Source: an uncultured Collinsella sp. (lineage in GTDB: Bacteria > Actinomycetota > Coriobacteriia > Coriobacteriales > Coriobacteriaceae). Taken from it: a stretch of 5,904 bases of DNA. The translations under genes were made by a program, and so were the position numbers. Position 1 is the first letter of the stretch. Each line of letters starts with the position of its first letter. Positions 1 through 4,005 of the stretch are shown here, piece by piece. Under the pieces are notes generated by a model that made no database searches, had not been told where the DNA came from, and saw nothing but the letters and a program-made list of their open reading frames with translations. The DNA lies in contig CAUGNZ010000059.1 of NCBI GenBank assembly GCA_959601045.1, positions 1-5,904 on the forward strand. Reading direction: 5' to 3'.

Positions 1-789
1 AAGGTGAAGAAGAAGACCAAGCGCGGCAAGTCCAAGAGCAAGAAGAAGCTTGAGCAGGCGCGTCGCGACGGCAAGCGCAACGGCGACGATTACGGCGATG
101 TGGCCGGTCGTTCCAACCGCGGTCGCGACGAGCGTCGTGGCGACGGCGAGCGCCCGAGTCGTCCCAAGCGCGGCGGCAAGACCCGCGTGCGCGAGGGTGT
201 TCAGGCTCGCGTGGACGAGGCTGTGGAGAGCGTGGCCCGCGAGGTGGCTGCCGAGGAGCGCGGCGGTGCTGCTGTCGTCGAGCAGGCCCCGCGCGGCAAC
301 CGTGCCGAGCGCCGTGCCAAACAGTTCCAGGGCGAGGCTCATCGCCGTCGCCGCGAGGACGAGGACCGTGGTGGTCGTCGTCGTGTTGAGCGCGAAGACG
401 AGGGCCGTGGTTCGCGCGGCGGCAAGCGCGGCTCGGGCGACCGTCGTCGTTCCGGTCGTGATGACGAGCGCAGTGGCCGAGACGAGCGTCGCGGCGGCGA
501 GGGCGCTCGTGGTAACGGCGGCCGCGGCGGTGCTGGTCGTTCTAACGAGTCGCGCGATCGTCGTGACCCGCGTGCCAGCCGCGATCGTCGCGATGACTGG
601 CGCAACTACGACGATACCCGCGAAGAGCGTCGCGGCGGCTACCGTGGTGGTCGCGGCGGCAACCAGGCCGGTTCCCGTGGCGGTCGTGCCGGCGGTCGCG
701 ATAACCGTGGCAGCTATGGCAATAGTCGTGGTGGCAAGCGCGGTAGCAGCTCCCGTCGCCCCGGTGACGGCGGCGGCAAGCGCAAATAA
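1..789 (+). CDS. C-terminal part of a basic RG/RGG-rich protein, probably the tail of an RNA-binding enzyme (5' end outside window)
   Basis: The reading frame is open from base 1 and ends at TAA 787-789, so 262 residues are visible. The GTG at 4 is probably an internal valine, not the start. The visible part opens with a lysine-rich block (KKKTKRGKSKSKKK), then runs through Arg/Asp/Glu-rich sequence with a short region of likely helix (about residues 64-85, VQARVDEAVESVAREVAAEE). It ends in a long low-complexity stretch of RGG, GGR, RDRRD and ERRGG motifs. There is no catalytic motif, signal peptide or membrane segment. Tails of this type are known on bacterial DEAD-box RNA helicases and some ribonucleases, where they are disordered and bind RNA. 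A DEAD-box helicase is my first guess, but the enzyme domain lies outside the window. Another frame (50-808) is also open, but only because the Arg/Gly codons are GC-rich. A strong terminator follows 34 bp after the stop, so the gene ends its transcript. Confidence 0.72.
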   Translation, partial: KVKKKTKRGKSKSKKKLEQARRDGKRNGDDYGDVAGRSNRGRDERRGDGERPSRPKRGGKTRVREGVQARVDEAVESVAREVAAEERGGAAVVEQAPRGNRAERRAKQFQGEAHRRRREDEDRGGRRRVEREDEGRGSRGGKRGSGDRRRSGRDDERSGRDERRGGEGARGNGGRGGAGRSNESRDRRDPRASRDRRDDWRNYDDTREERRGGYRGGRGGNQAGSRGGRAGGRDNRGSYGNSRGGKRGSSSRRPGDGGGKRK

Positions 790-823
790 CGCACGCATCG
801 CCCGCTAGAGCGAGGTGAACCAA

Positions 824-860
824 GGGCCCCGAGCAACTACGCTCGGGGCCCTTTTTGTTT
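824..860 (+). terminator. Intrinsic terminator after the RG-rich gene
   Basis: A perfect 11-bp stem (GGGCCCCGAGC at 824-834, GCTCGGGGCCC at 841-851) closes a 6-nt loop (AACTAC) and is followed directly by TTTTTGTTT. This is a textbook Rho-independent terminator on the + strand and isolates the upstream gene from the non-coding region that follows. Confidence 0.95.
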
Positions 861-963
861 GCCGTATCCGATCGCTAGTTCAAATGTGATTTCCTCGGGA
901 ATGCATCTAGAGGATGCCGTGGGCCTGTTTCCTACCATGCGGCAATGGGTCCCATGGGGTGCG

Positions 964-1200
964 CCGTGCATTTTTTGGAGTATTCTGCAGTTCGAGTTGT
1001 CTGCATATGATTTGACGTCGCCAACGGTGGCCTTCGGATATCCCTAGCGAGCGTTCTGAGTCAGATTTCGTCGTTTTCCGGAGCAGGGGCGCGTCATTCT
1101 CGCCATGTCGGGACTTAAAAGGATGCGGCGCCCTACAGTTTTGCCCATCCGCGGCGGTGCTGGCGCGGTCACGTTGCAGAATACTCCGTTTTTTGCACGG
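964..1200. repeat. 237-bp segment bounded by a 26-nt split inverted repeat (small mobile element, structured RNA or invertible segment)
   Basis: The left arm is CCGTGC (964-969), core ATTTTTT (970-976), GGAGTATTCTGCA (977-989). The right arm is TGCAGAATACTCC (1175-1187), core GTTTTTT (1188-1194), GCACGG (1195-1200). The 13-bp and 6-bp arms are exact inverted complements, and the 7-nt cores have equal length but are T-rich on the same strand, so they do not pair. If transcribed rightward, the arms close a domain of about 185 nt through a 13-bp helix followed by GUUUUUU, which looks like a long-range terminator. The 7-mer ATGGGGT flanks the segment at 954-960 and 1207-1213, which could be a target duplication. 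I cannot choose among a MITE-like element, a structured non-coding RNA and a recombination target. Confidence 0.6.
1121..1150 (+). other. Bulged hairpin inside the inverted-repeat segment
   Basis: GGATG (1121-1125) and GGC (1127-1129) pair with GCC (1143-1145) and CATCC (1146-1150), leaving C1126 as a single-base bulge and a 13-nt loop. Its position inside the segment closed by the long-range repeat mildly favours a folded RNA. It has no T-tract and is not a terminator. Confidence 0.35.
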
Positions 1201-1237
1201 GCCAGGATGGGGTACCTCAGGAGAACGCGGCGGTATC

Positions 1238-1274
1238 CCGTAAATATATACAATCTGTACCGTAATTTATACAA
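1238..1274. promoter_or_regulatory. AT-rich imperfect direct repeat, possible operator
   Basis: CCGTAAATATATACAA (1238-1253) and CCGTAATTTATACAA (1260-1274) are near-identical. The shared TATACAA cores start exactly 21 bp apart, two helical turns. CGGTA (1231-1235) and TACCG (1258-1262) add an inverted component. The AT-rich island stands out from its GC-rich surroundings and lies about 140 bp upstream of the EFR1-type gene. Such spacing is typical of two protomers binding the same DNA face, but no regulator can be named. Confidence 0.4.
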
Positions 1275-1300
1275 AACGAAGAGGCAGACAGCGTAGGGTG

Positions 1301-1325
1301 GGTGCATTGGGGTGCCTGGCGCACC
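1301..1325. repeat. REP-like motif GGTGCATTGGGG with short hairpin
   Basis: GGTGCATTGGGG (1301-1312) is the exact reverse complement of CCCCAATGCACC at 2242-2253, on the other side of the EFR1-type gene. It runs into a small hairpin, GGTGC (1311-1315) with GCACC (1321-1325) around CTGGC. It looks like a solitary or decayed unit of the repeat family that forms the larger palindrome at 2191-2253. Confidence 0.5.
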
Positions 1326-1352
1326 GAAACGGGGAGCTCTCCCCATGCGCCG

Positions 1353-1358
1353 TATACT
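1353..1358 (+). promoter_or_regulatory. Possible -10 element for the EFR1-type gene
   Basis: TATACT lies 57 bp upstream of the start codon at 1416 and is a good match to a sigma-70-type -10 box. The sequence 16-18 bp upstream (around 1329-1336, CGGGGAG) is a poor -35 and overlaps the GGGGAG-CT-CTCCCC inverted repeat (1331-1344), so a factor bound there could act directly on the promoter. Assignment rests on the -10 alone. Confidence 0.3.
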
Positions 1359-1415
1359 CTGTCTGAATGTGAAAACGGCTTGACGCGTTGCCAGGCGTAG
1401 GGAGAGGGTGCCTCG

Positions 1416-2177
1416 ATGAGCGTATTCGAAATTGTGTTTAGTCCGACGGGTGGAACGCGGAAGGTGTCTGGCCTTGTGGCCGGGGCGCTGGACAATAATA
1501 CCGTTACCGTCGATCTGACCGATAGCGGGCTAGATCTCAGCGCTGTCTCGATGACTGAGGACGACGTGGCCGTAATCTCTGTGCCGGCGTATGCCGGTAG
1601 AATTCCGGCTGTGGTGGCTGACCGGTTGGGCATGGTGCGCGGCAACGGGGCTCGGGCTGTTTTGGTTTGTGTATACGGAAACCGCGCGTTTGAGGACACG
1701 CTCGTAGAGCTGGAGGACGTTGCGAAGCATGCGGGATTCCGGGTAATCGCGGCAGTTGCAGCCATTGCAGAACATTCCATTGCGCGACAGTTTGCTGCCG
1801 GTCGTCCGGATGTGCAGGATGCGGCGCAGCTCGCAGAGTTTGCGCAGCAAATTCAGCAAAAGCTGTTGGCTGAGGATACATCCGAGCCCTCTATTCCCGG
1901 CAATCGTCCTTACAAACAAGCCAGAGGTCACCGCATGGCACCTGAGGCAACAGAGGATTGCGTCTCCTGCGGTGCATGCGCCGCGGCGTGCCCCGTTTGT
2001 GCTATCGACAAGGGTGACCCCAAACGAGCAGCTGGCGAGGCGTGCATCTCCTGCATGCGCTGCATTGCCGTATGCCCGCGAGGCGCTCGTAAGCTTGATC
2101 CCAACAAGCTATCCGCTGTTTCCCAGATGCTGAGCAAGGTTTGCGTCGTGCGGAAGGAATGCGAGCTCTTTGTCTAG
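1416..2177 (+). CDS. EFR1-family protein: flavodoxin-like N-terminus fused to a 2[4Fe-4S] ferredoxin domain
   Basis: This 253-residue cytoplasmic protein is a likely electron carrier. The N-terminal part (about 1-150) opens with a beta-strand and the FMN-phosphate loop SPTGGT (residues 9-14), a variant of the flavodoxin loop. A SVPAYAGRIP motif (55-64) and VCVYGNRAFEDTL (84-96) follow at the places where flavodoxins contact the flavin ring. The C-terminal part has two CxxCxxCxxxCP motifs: Cys182, 185, 188, 192 and Cys210, 213, 216, 220, each able to hold a 4Fe-4S cluster. Fusions of this kind are annotated as EFR1-family ferredoxins and are common in anaerobes; their redox partners are mostly unknown. 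The ATG at 1416 is preceded by GGGAGAGGG (1400-1408) at good spacing. The gene stands alone between repeat-rich regions, with no obvious redox partner in the window, so its substrate cannot be inferred from context. Confidence 0.92.
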   Translation: MSVFEIVFSPTGGTRKVSGLVAGALDNNTVTVDLTDSGLDLSAVSMTEDDVAVISVPAYAGRIPAVVADRLGMVRGNGARAVLVCVYGNRAFEDTLVELEDVAKHAGFRVIAAVAAIAEHSIARQFAAGRPDVQDAAQLAEFAQQIQQKLLAEDTSEPSIPGNRPYKQARGHRMAPEATEDCVSCGACAAACPVCAIDKGDPKRAAGEACISCMRCIAVCPRGARKLDPNKLSAVSQMLSKVCVVRKECELFV

Positions 2178-2190
2178 CGCATACGAAATT

Positions 2191-2253
2191 GGTGCAATGG
2201 GGCCAGGTTAATCTGCACCAACCTGGTGCAAACAAACCTGTCCCCAATGCACC
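2191..2253. repeat. Nested REP/REPIN-like palindrome
   Basis: The outer arms are 19 nt: GGTGCAATGGGGCCAGGTT (2191-2209) and AACCTGTCCCCAATGCACC (2235-2253), complementary except at two positions. Between them is a perfect 7-bp hairpin, TGCACCA (2214-2220) and TGGTGCA (2224-2230), with an ACC loop. The two levels share the GGTGCA/TGCACC word, so the unit is four copies of it in alternating orientation. The wording (GGTGCATTGGGGACAGGTT on the minus strand) resembles repeats seen near IS200-like REP-associated tyrosine transposases. No transposase is present here, so this would be a non-autonomous copy. It may also end or protect the EFR1-type transcript, although it has no T-tract. Confidence 0.65.
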
Positions 2254-2265
2254 AGAGTGAGGAGT

Positions 2266-2308
2266 GTCCCCGAGTGCCGGCAGAAAAGGAACGTCCCCAA
2301 GTGCTGCC
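2266..2308. repeat. Degenerate tandem repeat GTCCCC(G/A)AGTGC(C/T)G
   Basis: GTCCCCGAGTGCCG (2266-2279) and GTCCCCAAGTGCTG (2293-2306) differ at two of 14 positions and start 27 bp apart. Both resemble TGTCCCCAATGCACC in the adjacent palindrome, and the intervening AAAAGGAACGTCCCC is typical of REP-type repeats. They are most simply read as further decayed units of the same family. Confidence 0.5.
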
Positions 2309-2309
2309 T

Positions 2310-2338
2310 AAATACCGTTTATCGAAGAAAAAATACCG
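2310..2338. promoter_or_regulatory. Direct repeat AAATACCG, possible operator upstream of the PTS operon
   Basis: AAATACCG occurs at 2310-2317 and 2331-2338, 21 bp apart. TACCGTTTAT (2313-2322) resembles TACCGTAATTTAT (1258-1270) in the AT-rich repeat upstream of the EFR1-type gene. The position, about 45 bp upstream of a -10-like box, suits a transcription factor site. No regulator is identified. Confidence 0.3.
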
Positions 2339-2377
2339 CTCACCGGTCATAATGACTATTCTGGCTTTGGGCTTGTC

Positions 2378-2383
2378 TAAAAT
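2378..2383 (+). promoter_or_regulatory. Possible -10 element of the PTS operon
   Basis: TAAAAT sits 26 bp upstream of the RAT-like hairpin, so a transcript starting about 2390 would carry the whole leader. The upstream -35 is weak (ACTATT at 17-bp spacing). The assignment rests on location and the -10 match only. Confidence 0.3.
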
Positions 2384-2408
2384 AACTCCCGTAAAAAGAA
2401 ATGCGGAA

Positions 2409-2440
2409 GGTTACCGAGTCCCTCGGACGTGGGCCTAACC
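2409..2440 (+). promoter_or_regulatory. RAT-like antiterminator hairpin in the operon leader
   Basis: GGTTA (2409-2413) pairs with TAACC (2436-2440), and CCGAG (2414-2418) pairs with CTCGG (2422-2426) around a TCC loop. The 3' side carries an asymmetric ACGTGGGCC bulge. The 5' half reads GTTACCGA, matching the GTTAC(C/T)G core of ribonucleic antiterminator sites bound by BglG/LicT/GlcT proteins; the 3' half departs from the usual RCGGGCA. The hairpin uses TAACC, which is also needed by the downstream terminator-like stem, so only one can form. A LicT-like protein is encoded two genes into this operon, which supports the reading. Confidence 0.5.
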
Positions 2441-2500
2441 AAAGTCTTTGAACGAGTGTGTCTCTATGGATGCATTCGCTTGATTTTGGTTGGGCTATAT
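2433..2500 (+). terminator. Terminator-like attenuator stem before the EIIA gene
   Basis: GCCTAACCAAAGTC (2433-2446) pairs with GATTTTGGTTGGGC (2482-2495) over 14 bp with two G.U pairs. An inner helix (CGAGTG 2453-2458 with CATTCG 2473-2478) extends it. The tail TATATTTAT is T-rich but not a clean T-run, so termination would be modest. The stem overlaps the RAT-like hairpin through 2436-2440. Confidence 0.45.
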
Positions 2501-2504
2501 TTAT

Positions 2505-2511
2505 GAAGGGA
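2505..2511 (+). promoter_or_regulatory. Ribosome binding site that sets the EIIA start
   Basis: GAAGGGA lies 9 nt before ATG 2521. The open frame extends upstream to a GTG at 2458, but that codon lies inside the attenuator stem-loop. The site and the family-typical MGFFSRL beginning favour 2521. Confidence 0.7.
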
Positions 2512-2520
2512 CATGCCACC

Positions 2521-3033
2521 ATGGGTTTCTTTTCTCGCCTGATGGGCGGTTCGGATGAGCAGAAGACTGCAGCTTCCGAGTTCGAAATCCTCGCTCCCGT
2601 TTCCGGCGAGCTTGTTCATCTAGAAAATACCAATGACCCCGCTTTTAGCAGCCGTGCCGTGGGCGATGGCGTTGCCGTGGTTCCCCAAGAGGGAACGGTG
2701 TGCGCTCCTGTTTCCGGCACCGTCGCGGCGTTGTTTCCGACTGAGCACGCGCTGGGCATCATGTCCGACGACAGCTCTGCTCAGGTGATGCTGCATATCG
2801 GAATCGACACTGTTAAACTTGAGGGCAAGGGCTTCCATGCGCTTGTTGCCCAGGGTGACCATGTCGACGCGGGCCAGCCCCTCGTCGAGGTCGATTTCGA
2901 CGCGGTCCGCGCCGCCGGCTTCGATCCCACGGTCTTCGTTATCGTGTGCGAGCGTTCGGAGAACTCGACTCTTCGTGAGCACGCTTCCGGCCCTGTTGCT
3001 GTTAAAGAGCCTGTCGTCTGGCTTTCCGAGTAA
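2521..3033 (+). CDS. PTS glucose-family EIIA protein (Crr-like)
   Basis: This soluble 170-residue phosphocarrier accepts phosphate from HPr and passes it to an EIIB domain, here most likely that of the EIICB two genes downstream. It aligns along its length with E. coli EIIA-Glc: an MGFFSRLMGG opening, then FEILAPVSGE (21-30), AVGDGVAV (46-53), CAPVSGTV (61-68), TEHALGI (74-80) and LHIGIDTVKLEGKGF (91-105). The phosphorylated His is His92 and its partner is His76, matching His90 and His75 of the E. coli protein. Length and start match the stand-alone form; a longer reading from 2458 would add 21 residues foreign to the family. It leads the operon, 18 bp before the antiterminator gene, and follows a leader that can fold into antiterminator or terminator. 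As the downstream permease lacks EIIA, this protein completes it. Whether it also serves other permeases or signals carbon status cannot be judged. Confidence 0.95.
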   Translation: MGFFSRLMGGSDEQKTAASEFEILAPVSGELVHLENTNDPAFSSRAVGDGVAVVPQEGTVCAPVSGTVAALFPTEHALGIMSDDSSAQVMLHIGIDTVKLEGKGFHALVAQGDHVDAGQPLVEVDFDAVRAAGFDPTVFVIVCERSENSTLREHASGPVAVKEPVVWLSE

Positions 3034-3051
3034 ATTCTTGTGGTGGGTACC

Positions 3052-3906
3052 GTGGTTATCAAGCGAGTTTTCAACAACAACGTCGCAATGGTCACTTCGG
3101 ACGATGGCTCCGAGCTCATTGTCATCGGTCGAGGCCTCTGCTTTGGCCGTCATGCCGGCGACGCTATCGATGAAGCATCGGTCGAAAAGACCTATGCGCT
3201 GCAGGAGGGCACTTCTCAGGATTCGCGTACGATTGACCGCTTGGCACATCTTTTGGAGTCCATCCCCACCGTCAACCTCGTGATTGCCGAGGACATTGTT
3301 CAGATGCTCCGTCGAGAGCTCAATGTTGATATCAACGACAAGATTCTCATTGCTCTCGCAGACCATATCAGTCTTGCTTTGGAGCGCGAGCGTAAGGGCG
3401 TCCCCTGCGAGAATCCGTTGCTGCTCGAGATCCAGCAGTTCTATCGCAAGGAGTATGCGCTTGCGGGCCGTGCGCTGCAGATTATCAAGGAGTATATGGG
3501 CATCCAGATGAGCGAAGAAGAGCAGGGTTTTATTACGCTGCATATCGTCAACGCCACCATGCCGCAGCGCTCTGACCGTCTGATTGTTTCGGTCCAGCTT
3601 GTTCGCGACGTGCTCGCGATTGTTTCCGAGCACTATGCCACGACCCTTGACGTCACCTCGTTGCCGTACGAGCGTTTCGTTCGCCATCTGCAGTTTTTTG
3701 CGCAGCGGGCGCTCGATCCCGCGGCGGGGCAGGTCAATGGCGACGCGCTGTTCCGTATCGATGAAACGGCGTATCCGAGGGCGTTCTCGTGTGCGGAGTC
3801 AATTGCCGACCACTTAGCGTCTACCTATAACGTTGTCGTTACCGATGCCGAGAAGAGTTATCTCGCATATCACATTGTTAACCTGCTTGGAGAACCTGGT
3901 CTCTAG
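3052..3906 (+). CDS. BglG/LicT-family transcription antiterminator
   Basis: This RNA-binding regulator of 284 residues is controlled by PTS phosphorylation. The N-terminal co-antiterminator domain (about 1-55) has VIKRVFNNN, GSELIVIGRGLCFGRHAGD and IDEASVEKTY, as in LicT. Two PTS regulation domains follow. The four histidines phosphorylated in the family are all present: His105 (ADHI) and His164 (LHIVNA) in PRD1, His212 (HLQFFAQR) and His274 (YHIV) in PRD2. Phosphorylation by HPr activates such proteins and phosphorylation by the cognate EIIB silences them when no sugar is transported. The active dimer binds a RAT hairpin in the leader and blocks a terminator. I chose GTG 3052 because it gives the family-typical N-terminus and has GGTGGG (3042-3047) upstream; GTG 3040 would add four residues. 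It sits between the EIIA and EIICB genes, so it probably acts on the leader at 2409-2495. Confidence 0.93.
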   Translation: MVIKRVFNNNVAMVTSDDGSELIVIGRGLCFGRHAGDAIDEASVEKTYALQEGTSQDSRTIDRLAHLLESIPTVNLVIAEDIVQMLRRELNVDINDKILIALADHISLALERERKGVPCENPLLLEIQQFYRKEYALAGRALQIIKEYMGIQMSEEEQGFITLHIVNATMPQRSDRLIVSVQLVRDVLAIVSEHYATTLDVTSLPYERFVRHLQFFAQRALDPAAGQVNGDALFRIDETAYPRAFSCAESIADHLASTYNVVVTDAEKSYLAYHIVNLLGEPGL

Positions 3907-3913
3907 GCATAAC

Positions 3914-3966
3914 GTGCCCACACATCGATTGATATAAGGCAAGGCTCACGGTCTTGTCCAGGGCAC
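3914..3966 (+). other. Hairpin in the gap between the antiterminator and permease genes
   Basis: GTGCCC (3914-3919) pairs with GGGCAC (3961-3966), enclosing GGCAAG (3938-3943) with CTTGTC (3953-3958, one G.U). No T-run follows, so it is not a classic terminator. It could stabilise the downstream mRNA or mark a processing site. No RAT-like motif is present in this 99-bp gap, although TATAAG (3933-3938) could be a weak -10. Confidence 0.3.
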
Positions 3967-3986
3967 ATCTGTCTTAATTTGCGGAA

Positions 3987-3997
3987 AAGGAAGGGGA
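3987..3997 (+). promoter_or_regulatory. Strong ribosome binding site that sets the EIICB start
   Basis: AAGGAAGGGGA ends 8 nt before ATG 4006. The open frame runs on to a TTG at 3979, but that codon lies upstream of this site with no site of its own. The start is therefore taken as 4006 (MTAKKKF). Confidence 0.8.
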
Positions 3998-4005
3998 GTA
4001 CCGCT

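Larger units (their letters stand above)
861..1415. other. 555-bp non-coding, repeat-rich intergenic region
   Basis: I see no credible gene here. The open frames are short, lack ribosome sites and encode no recognisable protein. The stretch is instead dense in symmetry. It has a small hairpin (903-908 with 912-917), a palindrome ATGGGTCCCAT (945-955), a long-range inverted repeat (964-989 with 1175-1200), and a bulged hairpin (1121-1129 with 1143-1150). It also has an AT-rich tandem repeat (1238-1274), a REP-like GGTGCATTGGGG (1301-1312), and a GGGGAG-CT-CTCCCC inverted repeat (1331-1344). The last 60 bp should hold the promoter of the EFR1 gene. Confidence 0.7.
2178..2520. other. 343-bp intergenic region: REP-like repeats followed by the PTS operon leader
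   Basis: No gene is credible here. The left half (2189-2308) is made of REP-like repeats. The middle (2310-2400) is AT-rich, with two AAATACCG repeats and a likely promoter. The right part (2409-2495) forms alternative hairpins upstream of the EIIA gene. Confidence 0.75.

Noticed and set aside
859..1047. Possible 62-residue protein after the terminator
   Set aside because: The frame begins right at the T-tract of the terminator, has no ribosome site, crosses one arm of the inverted repeat, and its translation has no recognisable features.
964..1200. 6S RNA, RNase P RNA, tmRNA or SRP RNA
   Set aside because: The segment size would suit 6S, but I see none of the conserved sequence signatures of these RNAs, and the empty loops do not fit their known folds.
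1105..1296. Possible 63-residue basic protein on the plus strand
   Set aside because: It lacks a ribosome site and runs through the inverted-repeat arm and AT-rich direct repeat, which are better explanations; no recognisable domain.
1044..1346. Possible 100-residue protein on the minus strand
   Set aside because: It spans the right arm of the inverted repeat, the AT-rich repeat and the REP-like word, all of which explain the sequence better; no ribosome site or family resemblance.
1370..1383. cre-like catabolite site TGAAAACGGCTTGA upstream of the EFR1-type gene
   Set aside because: It fits the cre consensus at 12 of 14 constrained or free positions but misses two conserved bases, and there is no reason to expect CcpA control in this lineage or of this gene.
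861..2520. CRISPR array
   Set aside because: The repeats are few, palindromic and irregularly spaced, with no repeat-spacer pattern and no cas genes.
2620..3687. 355-codon open frame on the minus strand over the EIIA and antiterminator genes
   Set aside because: It runs antisense through two recognised genes, has no family-like motif and has no ribosome site; composition shadow.
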